From positions 176,982-240,981 of the forward strand of contig FN648368.1 in the NCBI GenBank assembly GCA_000310025.1: 64,000 nt of DNA. The letters are read 5' to 3'. The notes under the pieces were generated by a model, which saw only the letters and a program-made list of their open reading frames with translations, had not been told where the DNA came from and did not search any database. Position numbers and translations under genes: made by a program. Shown piece by piece: positions 23,901 to 33,800 of this stretch; within the stretch, counting starts at the first letter, position 1; the number at the start of each line of letters is the position of its first letter. The stretch is from Ectocarpus siliculosus (Eukaryota > Sar > Phaeophyceae > Ectocarpales > Ectocarpaceae).

Positions 23901-26900
23901 CAGGACAAGAACCAACGCTTAACAGTAGCGGAAACCACACTCAAGAACACTCGAACAGAGCGTCGTTTCGGATCGGGGTGGGGTTTAGTAGTCGGTAAGT
24001 TTCAACGAGCCGCACCTCGCACCCGTGTTGACAGGCGAGAATGAGCAAGGTATCCCCAGCCTCGTTGCGAACATCTATTGCGTCGGGACGTACACTTGCA
24101 AGAGTGGCTTTGACCATTTGGTCCATCGGCCCATCATCTCCCCCATAGAAGGGTACAAGGCCGAACAACGTTCGCATAGTCTCGTCTTTGATGTAGTGCC
24201 TGCATCGCGTTGGAACACAAGCACCAAAGTGAGATGTACCGTCCGGTAGGTCAGGTTGGTAAACTTCATCTCGTCTCGCTTGGCAGCATCATCGGCGGGG
24301 GGGACGTGCCCGTATCCTTAAACATAGTGTCTTGTGGTAGTTATTGCCCCTACCTTGAAGCATTCGCGAGGAAGAACGTATCGGAACATATTTCTCGTAG
24401 CCCGGGAAAAAGTGTCGAGGAGTCACATGAGGACGTTGGCGCTCATTCGTTACTGCGGGATGAGTGGAAAAGCCGTTTCGAACGCTTAAGAAACGCTACC
24501 TCTGTTCACACAGTACCTATTTGCAGGTCTTTTTCGCTTCGGCTTGCCAGCCTTCTGCACGGTTGGAACATTGTTCCCGTCGGCCGGTTTTGCTTCATTG
24601 GTATCCTCTCGATCGTCATCGACAATGACACGCACGACAACACCGCCACCGCCATCATTTCCATCACCTCCATCCATCGACTGTTCGTCGATGCCACCGC
24701 CCACTTTGTCCTGTCAATATGCGGAACGCGCACGTACGCGCAACGTGAATGATTAGCGTATCAATAGCCGTTCGATGCCTGGAACAACAAGAGACGCGTA
24801 TGAGATGACAACAGAGGGCTCGTTTCAGTAATGGGAGCTGGGGGTCTGGGGATAGACAACGCGTGTATGTGTGTGTTTGTTTGCTAGTCATGCCTCTCAG
24901 TCGTGAACAGCATGGTGGGGGCGTCGTGATCTCTCCGTTGTCCACAAGTACCAAGCTCCCATTCGTTTTTTCATGCCTGCGACACGAGATCACCGTTACG
25001 TGGTGATGTTCCGTTTAACAGCCCCTTATACTAACGCACGCCGGTATTCACGGTGCAGCCACCACCTACCGGAGTGCCAACTCTGCCGGGAAAAGGGCGA
25101 GTAAAGGGCAATCGGGCGAGATGACCCCTTGCGTCTAATTGATTGGTGAATAAGGGATGCTTTTCGCTGTACACCACAGACTTCTCGAACCTGCACCGTA
25201 CCTAGCTTCGTTCCTTCTGACAGTTCATGCTCGGTGTGCCTCTCAGAGGAATGCAACTGGGATCGCTCGGTTCACCACCGTAGACACAAGCAGAAGGAAT
25301 TGGACCCTTGTCTCCCTGCCTTACCACACGATCACCGACCGTAGTTCTTTCCGTGCGTGCTCCCGGGCGTGATGATGATCTATGAAAGACGAAGATAATC
25401 CTGACACCTCTGGTCGAAGTACGTGGTAGATGTAGTACCACCAACATATGTTGTGGTGGTTTGCCAAGCTCAAAGAATGTAGATCAAGCTAGTAAATGAA
25501 CAGTAACAAGCGAATATGCACCTCGAATGCAAAGCGCTCCCACAACTGCAGATAACACTACCTTCCATTTTGCACGTGTGCAACTCTGATAGAGGGGTGA
25601 CGACTAGGACGGAAGGGCGTATTCAGTAGTCTATAAACCATGTGCACATGACAACCGTCGGGAAACAACCCAGCACGGTCGACTACAATAGTATGTTGTG
25701 GACTCTGTTCGCACACCGCGGTCTATTAGGGGGTAGGGGATTCGCAGTACCTCCTCTGAATAAAACAGGAAACGCCTGCATATCTCAGTTTTCCGAATTC
25801 TTGCTCCAGTACGAAACTGCCATCGTAAATTAATCGTCCGCAGCGGTTGCTTGTGTGCGATGTTAGTATCTGAGGTTGTAATCCTTGCGATACACAACAG
25901 ATTGGCGGTCTGCGATTTTCCAAACGATCCTTATATCATTGAGATCGGTGAGCTACAAGCAGGCGGACCGGTTTTGGAACGCTTCAAGCACACAGTAACG
26001 GCGAATCGGCGCCTTTGTGAGTGTGTGGGGCAGCGAAATTAAGCGCAACTCTTCCCTCACATGTCCTACTCGTCGCCATAGTCGATTTGAATACCTGGGA
26101 TGATGTGTTTGTAGGCCTGGCCACAAGCATGAGTGCTTGAAGCGTTTCAACATCGGAACGCACAGCATCTTTCAAAATCCTGCGCGTAACTCACCGATCT
26201 CGATGATGGAAGGATCGCTTGAAAAGTCGTGGACCGCTAGTCTGTAGTGTATCACATGGGCTACAATCTCAGAAACTAACATTGTACACAGGCGACCGCT
26301 GCAGACGGTTAATTTGCGATGGTAGTTTCGTACTGGAGTTAGACTTTGGAAAACTGAGATATGGAGGCGTTTCCTGGATTTTTTAAGAGGAGGAACTGCG
26401 ATCCCCCCCGCGCCCTTAGCGCACTGCTGATTATTTTCCAGTCTGCATGCACAAAGTCTGTATTGATTGAGGTGCCGCAGATGTCATCCAGACAACATTC
26501 GTACATGTACGCACATCCCCGGCACCGAAAGGAGGATTCCGACCTTGTTCAACGGGACCGTACACTCCTGCAGTACGTACTCAGGCACAGTGAGCATTGT
26601 ATGACAAAATGTGCGACTTCTGTACTCGTAACACGCGGATAGGGCCACACAAGTCTGAAGACGAGCACAGCAGTATTCGTTGCATGCACCCTGAAAGGCC
26701 CTCGAAACAAAAATACATGTAGGGATGGTCTCGGCAGTCTGCTGTAAAGATACCGACAACAACGAAGACCTGAAGGTTACTGTTTCCAACAAAGGAAACT
26801 CAGAGCTGACGCTGTCGGGACTCACAGCTGGGACAAAAAATGTATCGTCAGAAGCATCGTCGCCGCTCTCGCCAGATCCGCTGCTGTATGACGAACTTGT

Positions 26901-27494
26901 ATAGGACTCACTGCCGCTCGAGCCGCTGGTTTTCTCCTCCGAGCCAGTAGTCTCCTCCGTCGACACTCGGCGCCTACGATACTCGCCGGATCCACGAGCT
27001 GCCTTTTTCTCCTGCTGAAGATCTTTTGAGATAATGCTTCTTCTCTCATCTAGTTCGATTTGCTGGGATGGGTTGAGTTGTTTGACCCCTGCATCTTGTT
27101 GGCTGCTGCGGAGATCTGTTCCACTGTCCACCGGCGTCGGCCTGTCACCCTCTACTGCTGCGCCGGAGTCGGCGGCAGGCGCATGTTCCCGGTAGTCGAC
27201 AGACTTCTTTGGCACGGTCTCAGTCCTTGGCGTGACTGAGGCAGCCTCGGTAACCTTGATGTCATCTTTTGAAGGCTCAGGGACAACTTCTGCCGCCTTG
27301 GTGGAACCTGCAGGACTGATCTCATTTCGCGTTGGGCGTGGAGCCTTTGGAGGTGAATCGTTGTTGCGTTTCTTCGATGTGGCGGCAACGGGGGTCGTCT
27401 GGTGGGGGCCTTCCTCTCGATATTGTTGCGCCTTGGGCTTCTCTTTGCTCACAGCACTAGATTCGTAAGGTGATACACTGGCGCGATTACCCAT
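14964..27494 (-). CDS. ankyrin-WW-coiled-coil protein with degenerate kinesin-14 motor
   Basis: Nineteen exons join in frame, 4,851 nt including TAG at 14964-14966, about 1,616 aa. Exons from the 5' end: 27494-26770, 26179-26095, 24710-24517, 24199-24016, 23472-23212, 23052-22818, 22672-22428, 21757-21524, 21449-21267, 20916-20599, 20042-19899, 19772-19587, 18699-18523, 18266-18162, 17914-17780, 17315-17220, 16955-15831, 15535-15420, 15066-14964. Residues about 1-240 are disordered and Ser/Glu/Pro-rich; ankyrin repeats about 370-510 (GCTPLHYAASSGDAEICALL); WW domain about 540-570; helical region to 780; coiled coils about 890-1135; kinesin domain about 1150-1590 (RVRP, P-loop GASRSGKT about 1235-1242, end signature VVTILCVSPAD). 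The motor is C-terminal, as in kinesin-14. Switch II, normally DLAGSE, reads ELAEEM, and no clean NxxSSRSH is seen. The ends of exon 1 and of exon 8 are the least certain. Microtubule or ciliary scaffold role is inferred. Confidence 0.85.
15420..17315 (-). other. kinesin motor domain exons
   Basis: Three exons (17220-17315, 15831-16955, 15420-15535) encode the motor. The first has QTRMYARVRP, the base-binding RxRP. The second starts with the strand leading to WTFTHVFQNAS and ADGHNVLLMAVGASRSGKT, matching the FxFDxVF and DGYNVCIFAYGQTGSGKT pattern of active kinesins. About 150-200 residues of low-complexity insert (Gly/Lys/Glu-rich, then Ser/Asp/Glu-rich) follow the P-loop. Then come SSCEMVIVELAEEM (switch II region) and a last segment aligning to the PYRxSKLTxLL helix. 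The third exon ends the domain. Confidence 0.85.
17449..17545 (-). repeat. tRNA-like sequence in kinesin intron
   Basis: Minus strand contains GGGATTCAACTCCCA, similar to a T-arm, an upstream CTCCGTCGATGGAG hairpin like a variable arm, and a GTCCGAGAGGGTGACCG stretch like a D-arm. The anticodon stem-loop does not pair correctly (CATAC/GTATG leaves a 3-base loop). It is better read as a tRNA-derived SINE or tRNA pseudogene than a working tRNA. Confidence 0.35.
18905..19285. repeat. inverted-repeat (MITE-like) element rich in CCATGG
   Basis: The left arm starts GTTTTTGCTAAAACGCCCA and the right arm, reverse complemented, starts GGTTTTGCTAAACCACCCA. Both arms continue with several copies of CCCATGGG and GCATGCCCATGGG. 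The centre holds a telomere-like CTAACCCTGACCCTAACCCC stretch and two near-repeats of AAGTT(G/C)TAGGTTGA. It lies wholly in the intron between kinesin exons 19587-19772 and 18523-18699. Confidence 0.65.
25741..26392. repeat. inverted repeat flanking kinesin exon 2
   Basis: 25741-25957 (plus) is about 80% identical by eye to the reverse complement of 26164-26392. Shared blocks include GGAAACGCCT(C/G)CATATCTCAGTTTTCC, CCAGTACGAAACT(A/G)CCATCG and GAGATCGGTGAG. The arms sit in the introns on either side of the 85-nt exon 26095-26179, the second arm just overlapping its acceptor. Confidence 0.8.
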
Positions 27495-27778
27495 ACTTGC
27501 TTGAGGCGCCAAGGCGCCTCACCCCTGGCCTCTTTGTCCGGAGGAGGGAAGGAAAAGAGCGAAGCGCTCGGGTTCATTTTGGGGGCGGCGCAACTCATGA
27601 AACGCCAAGTACCGATTCGAAACCCGCCGCATACAAGTATTAGTATTGTATTTGGACATATTTTTCCTTATAATATATTTGGACTGAGAGAGCAGGGGGG
27701 AGAGCGCAAGGGGGGGGGGGGTAAAGAGAGACAAACAAGCGGTAAGGCTGAGAGCGCTGTGCCAGAATTCAAGCAGCT
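27495..27778. promoter_or_regulatory. shared divergent promoter region
   Basis: Only 284 bp separate the start codon of the minus-strand kinesin-like gene (27492-27494) and that of the plus-strand STAND/coiled-coil gene (27779-27781). Any core promoters and 5' UTRs must lie here or overlap the neighbouring gene. The segment contains a run of about 12 G near 27708 and an AT-rich patch (ATATTTTTCCTTATAATATATT) near 27655. No specific factor site is claimed. Confidence 0.6.
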
Positions 27779-30700
27779 ATGAAGCCTCGAGGAAAATCAC
27801 GGTCAGAGGTTGACCGAGCCCCCTCGGCTACTGACTCTAATACGATGCTGTCGCGAACAACAGTGCGATGTGCGGCCCGTCAAGTATGCATAGGCGACAT
27901 GGAGGAGGAGCTGCACAACGCGTTTGCCATGGCGCGGTAAGACGAAACAATGGAAAGTGTGGTATTACAGCAAGGTCAACTATTTGGCATGTGGGAGCAG
28001 CACCCTCGTTGATGTCTCTTTCACATATCGAGCTGACCCTAGGCGACCAATTACGGGTGCCTACTTCAAACCATGTGTGATACCTACAGTGTGCCAGGAG
28101 GGACTGACTTCGTCTACGAGCGCGATCATGACGCGTTCGCGCGGCTTGATGATTATTGCAACTGGAACCAGGTATACGCTACTTAGTGCTAGCATCTATA
28201 AGCGAATAAGTGTAGCCGTTATAGTAGTGCAGTGCGCCAACGCCATAGTGTACAACAGTCAATCCTGCTGTCCACCTACTGCTGTACGCAGGCTACACAT
28301 ATGACAAACACAGTATACGTTACTTAAATGTTAAACACGCGCTCATCACGGAGGCACCCGCGAAAGCTCGCAAAGTGTCTTCCTATTCGAAATGTAAGAG
28401 AGGTTCTGCGCATGCATCTCTACATGTAGACTACAGCAGTACTGCTGCTGTCCTGTGCTCGACAATACTGAGTCTAACAACTACACAGTTAGTTTATGTT
28501 TCCTTATTAGACAGTACGAAGCATGCAAAAGGTTTCGCTTTCTGCGTCATCCCCGTCCCGAACGCACCGTTGTGGTATCACATATTTGAACAATGCCTGC
28601 AGATGTCAGAACCAGCAGCTCCTTTGGTGGTTTCTGGGCCCTCTGGGTCGGGCAAGAGTGCTCTCCTTGCGAACTGGCTTTTGCACTACCGCCGGCGGTT
28701 GGAAAAGCGGCCGAAACACGGAGGGGCGTCGGAGAAGATCCTTATTTTTTGCCACGCAGTCGGGCAAGTGTTCTCAAATCGTTGTACACAGCAGTGCGAA
28801 CGCAGTGAATGGATATCGCCTTCAGCGTGTCTTAATCAGGATTCTTGACTGCAACACTTGTGCACGGTTGGGAACTTCATAAGCCCTCCGCGATACCGGG
28901 ACGATTGGGGGGCATATGGAGTCGCGCCGAAGTTTTCGTGCTTAGTCTACAGGCCTGCCAAGATGACTGCTGCACCGCATCCGTGGCACGTTACTCTCTC
29001 TACCTTTGACTACGTAGGTGCACACGACATGGCGTCGAGGTGGACCAGTTACTGTGGAGGCTTCTCGCGGACGTCAAGCAGCGATTCGATTTGGTTCGAA
29101 ACGTTCCAAACGAAGCAGAACGGCTCAGCTGGGAATTGCCGCGCTTTCTTGATCTGGCAGCAAGAGAGGGGCGTGTGATCATCGTTGTTGACGGCCTTCA
29201 CCGCCTCCAGGACAAGAATGGTACGTTAGCACGCCGCGTTGGCGAGAGGGGCGCAAATGCCTTCTACGCGCTCACCCGCGGCTTCCTTTGTTGTACAGCC
29301 GCTGACGTTTCGAACCGCTGATCTCCCCGCTCTCACGTGTCAGGGGGAGAAATTGGTCTGCAGTGGCTCCCCCTCCGGATTCCAGGCAATGTTCGGATCA
29401 TCGTTACCGCGACACATCCAGACCCAAACTACCTCCAGCTTCACGAGCTAAAAATCAGACAACACATGGCCAACCCCCACCAGTCACTGCTCTCGTCCCA
29501 GCCGTCTGACAACTCAAACGGGGTCGGTGATACGCACGCAAGCGGCGGCGGGAGCGGCGGCGGTTCTACCGGCAAGGGAAAAAGCAGTGCCGGGACCGGC
29601 GAAGAAGGCGAAGCGGAGTACGAGAGTAGTCATCGGCGACGAAAGGTGAGCAGGCAAACGCACCGCCGCTGGACGGTCTGCTAATTATTGTGCGAGTGGT
29701 GCGGAGGCAGCGAGAAAATCCAGGTGTTTCGCATGGTGGCCGAGTTGCCGAATGTGGCCGGGGTTCATCCAGCAGTAGCCCGCTGCACGTCGCGGGATTC
29801 ATAAGGGAAGGCACCGACCCTCGGGGCTCTTCGGTAGAAACCCTCGTGCCACCCCGATGCTGGAGCTCAATGGAAGCTGGCGTGTTTTGGCGTCTGACGA
29901 TGTGTATCTCCCAACGGATACTCGTCATTGTGATACTTCCTTCACCTATTTTCCATAGGTGCTCATGGAGCTTTCTCGAAGAAAGTGGCCAACTTTGGAA
30001 CTCGGGCCGCTCCAGAATTGGCGCAAACGCGACATCGTGGAGGCATTCCTCAGGCGCTCACTCTCGGGGACAAGAACGCAAGATTCGGTACCCTCAACCG
30101 CGAACAGCGATTGTCGACCAAAACCACCACACGCTTCTTCGGAAGAAGGGATATTTCTGACAGGGGTCGACATGAAGGAGAATGGAACAATCGGCCTCGG
30201 GACTGGCACCGTGACTAGCAGTGTAACGCCGGGGGGATCGGGAGAGCCGGGTTCATCGCCGGGTTTGGTCTTGTTCCCGTCGATGATCGAGAGTATCCTG
30301 TCAAAGTACGTTTTGTTCCTCAGACCTGCATAGATGCTTGGACACATTAAATGGACTCGAAATCTGAGCTTGGTCCGCCAAGAGCTGAAATGTGTGTGTG
30401 GCATGGACGCGTTGTCCTGGCAAGTGAAGTAGACACACTCAACCCCGTTCTGAAGGTTCCTTACTTACGTAGAGTATCTATCGTTTCTATATCCCTGACA
30501 CAGTGACATCCACTTGGCGAACCACGCAGTATCAAACCTCACAACGGGCTCTCCTTCGAATATATCTGAATGCATGCAACATGTTTAAGAATGACCCACC
30601 CGAACGTTGTCTAGATGCTCGTAACAACGGTTCCGGCGCCACCAAATGCGATTCCAGCGATGCCACGAGCTCCGCGCTGTACTTGCGTACGCTGCTCCGG

Positions 30701-30804
30701 GCTCTCGATTGGGCGGCGAAGAACGCGTACGACGTGCGTGCATTGCTGAAGAACATGCTGAACACGACGACTGTTGGTCAACTGTACAACGTGTTCTTCG
30801 ACAG
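27779..30804 (+). other. STAND NTPase exons 1-6
   Basis: Exons 27779-27936, 28515-28763, 29018-29220, 29344-29645, 29959-30305, 30658-30804, all consistent in phase. Exon 2 carries the P-loop GPSGSGKS and ends at a GC donor (GCAAGT). Exon 3 carries the hydrophobic strand and acid VIIVVDGL. Exon 4 carries WLPLRIPGNVRIIVTATHPD, the conserved strand after Walker B in NPHP3-type NTPases, followed by a Gly/Ser-rich insert. Exon 5 has the LELGPLQNWRKRDIVEAFL helical-lid pattern. Exon 6 has SSALYLRTLLRAL, matching the NPLYLRTLLEEL segment of the family. Confidence 0.8.
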
Positions 30805-33800
30805 GTACAGCAGAACCAAACGTATTCTTGATGGCCTCAGGGTTAGAATTAGGTGGGGGTACCCATGTTTGGCTTCTTGAACACAGCCCAATCGCGTAAT
30901 AACGCCTTTCATAGTCTCCAGCCACCGATACAGCTGTAGCGTGTCCCACGACACAATTTTGTTTTCTCGGGTAGCGTCGTTCAGTCGCGCAATAGAGATT
31001 GTTCCCGGTGTATCAACGTACAACCAAGCGGAGGTGGGTGCTCGCTCAACTACCCTCCTCCCTTTTTGGTTTACGGTCGCCTCTTGATCTTACTCATCTG
31101 TTCCCATAGCCTTGAAAGCGGCAGCAATCCCACAGAGACATCGATACGGATCGCGGAACAGGACAATGAAGCCGAAGGGGGCAAGCAAGCGCTGCAGGAC
31201 GTTATCGATGCTCTGGGGGGAGAAATGCCCCTCAACTCACTAGATTCCAGTTCTTCCGCCGAGAGTCATACAGGTGGCAACCGGCACCGGCAGCGGCAGC
31301 AGCAGCAGCACTCCGCCGTCGCGTCCGAGAGACCGGGGCATGTAAATGATGCAGTAGTTGGCGTCGACGCTGCTCAAGAAGGACAAACGAGCGGAAACAT
31401 GGCGTCGGACAAACTCCAGGTCGTGGAAGGAGCCAACGACAACGCGAAAGGCGAGGGCAATGACTGCTCAGAAGAGGGAAATGAAGAGGAGGACGCAGGG
31501 TGGAGCGAAGGGGAGGGCGACGAATACAGCGAGGAAGGGTACGAAGACAGTGATTTCGAAGAGATCGAGGAGGGTGAGCAGGTGAAAGTAGGGAGAAACA
31601 AGTCACCTCCAGAGGACGGTGCTTCGTCGACAAAGTTTCAAGAAGCAGCCATGACGGACGGGATAAACCAAGAACAGGGGACAGACGGTGGTACTCAAGC
31701 TAGCATGTCTCGGGAGGAAGTTGGTCCAGGACCAACTGGCTCCGAACCAACTCAGAATCGTGCCGGCAATGTCTTCGGGGTTACGGATGAATCCAGGAGT
31801 GGCGGCTTGCCCTCCAGAGCTTTCGCCTTGTCTGAGGTTCCGGTGTATCTGTCGGGAGGGACAAAGGCGAGTACAAGGGTGCAACGATTGCTCATTCAGG
31901 TTCATCACTTTTCGGTGGCACTCCAATTTTGAATCTTGTTTTTGACGCAGCATCCTATTACGGCAATGGCTTCTATTGTACTTCGCTTCATGGTTTGCTT
32001 TCTTTCATGTTTCTCGCTTTTCATTCCCCACCTTGGTTTCTGGTGTCTTGGGAACTGTACTACGTGCACGAGTGGAGGACGCCATTGTTTTTTTTCTAGC
32101 TTATTTCTGTATGCCATATTGTGCCAACTCGTGCCACGGCAGGCCGTTTCTTTGCGATTGGTTTGTAGGGAAGAGGCAGTGCTCGATAGACATCAGAACC
32201 TCGTTTAGAATAAACAGAAAGGAGCCAGAACAGCAGTGAAGATCTTGGCAAGCCCGTATCTCTCGGGAACAGTGCTGAGGGATCGCCAAACGTAACTTTG
32301 GAAACAATTGGAATATTCGCTGCCATCAGGCTTCCACTAAAATTCGCATCAGCATTGCAAAAGGTTATCCAGTCAGCCGTCGACGCTTGTCAACTGCTGT
32401 CGACTGCTCCGGTGTGAGTTTTCCTTCAGCAGTCCATCGCCCTGTAACTCGTTCTCCAGAAAACTGTTGAATATCCATGCTTTGTACCGCTTCCTGCCTT
32501 TCCACAGCGCCACGAAATATCGCTGCAAAGGCAAATGCGATCGAGACCCTGCCCCAAGATGCGACCGCTGACAGGAACAATTGCAAGATAATGGGGAAAC
32601 AATTTCAAGATAGCGGGGAAATATACATGCCCCCCCTTTTCGCCCCTGCGGCCTCTCTATCTGCGTTCGTCATTCACAATCGCGTGAACCGCATTCCCAA
32701 TATCAACAAAGGTCGAAGGGTTTGGTGTGAAGGTCGGTCGCGCGGTGGCCCTCCTCCACGTCGTCCGCCATGGCCTGAGGTCCCAGGAGCTGTGGTCATT
32801 GCTCGCAGCATTGGAGGCTTACTCGTCAGCCCAGGAGAAGGTGCGATGTCATATGTAGCGATCTTCATGCCGAGGGGGGTGCCAACTTGACACGCTACAC
32901 CGCATGAGGTCGCCAGGTGAAGACGATCGTACGAGAATCAATGATGACATGCGATTGACGATTCGTCAATTCACGTGGGTTGCAATATCCTGCTGCGGCC
33001 GGATGTAGCCGCTTGGCGTGTGATGCACGATGCGACAAGTTCGCCGTTGTGCCTGAAAGCGTATCGGATACACTATGTCCCTTTTGTTATTTGTTATGAC
33101 GTCGAATCCTCAATAGTATCCCTCCCCTATCGAAAATCTAGTGTCACACCACCTTTGCATTGCTGCTAGTCTCATCCCCGTCCTACCTCCAACGAAATGT
33201 TTGCGCTACTCAGGCTGAGGGCACAGAAGGGGAGGCCGAATCGCGGCTTTTGCGAAAGCTGCTCAGAAACCAGAACCGGCTGATTGACAGCATACGCCAG
33301 ATGGATACCGACAGGGACGGCGTTGTCTCCACGGCGGAGTTCCGAGCCGCGATCGTCTCTATGAACCTCGGCCTCACCGATCGTCAAGTGGAGAAGCTTA
33401 TCCACTCTATCGACGTGGACAACGATGGGGAGCTAGACATGCAGGCAAGTGCCCTCTACTGTTGGAAGTTTATGCCGGAACAACTACAGTACCACTTAGT
33501 GTTCTTTAAGCTCAGGGGTGCTAGGCTGGTGCCACACAGGGAGAGCACGAACGCTATCACACTCGAGCCAAGGAGTACACTCCTGTTGGTGTTATGACGG
33601 CATGAACCTCGTCATATTCGGGATCGGGGATCGGTTCATATGGGCGAGGGTTGAGCATCACGTTCACTCTACGTTTCATGCGCAGAGGGATATCACGCAT
33701 GATTGGGAGCGCCAATTGCTTGGGTCAAACGGACTTATGTGCTTTGAAATTGCCAAACGACGAATGGCTATTGAGCGGTGGGATGCCGTGATGTTGAACC

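Noticed and set aside
26180-26194. A 15-nt intron (GTGAGT...GCAG) just upstream of kinesin exon 2
   Set aside because: Phases would permit it, but 15 nt is far below usual intron size, and a normal intron from 26769 to 26180 with a CAG/GTCTTC donor gives an equally good frame.
31232-31633. Minus-strand ORFs over the acidic linker
   Set aside because: They are Leu/Ser/Pro-rich complements of the Glu/Asp-rich plus-strand exon.
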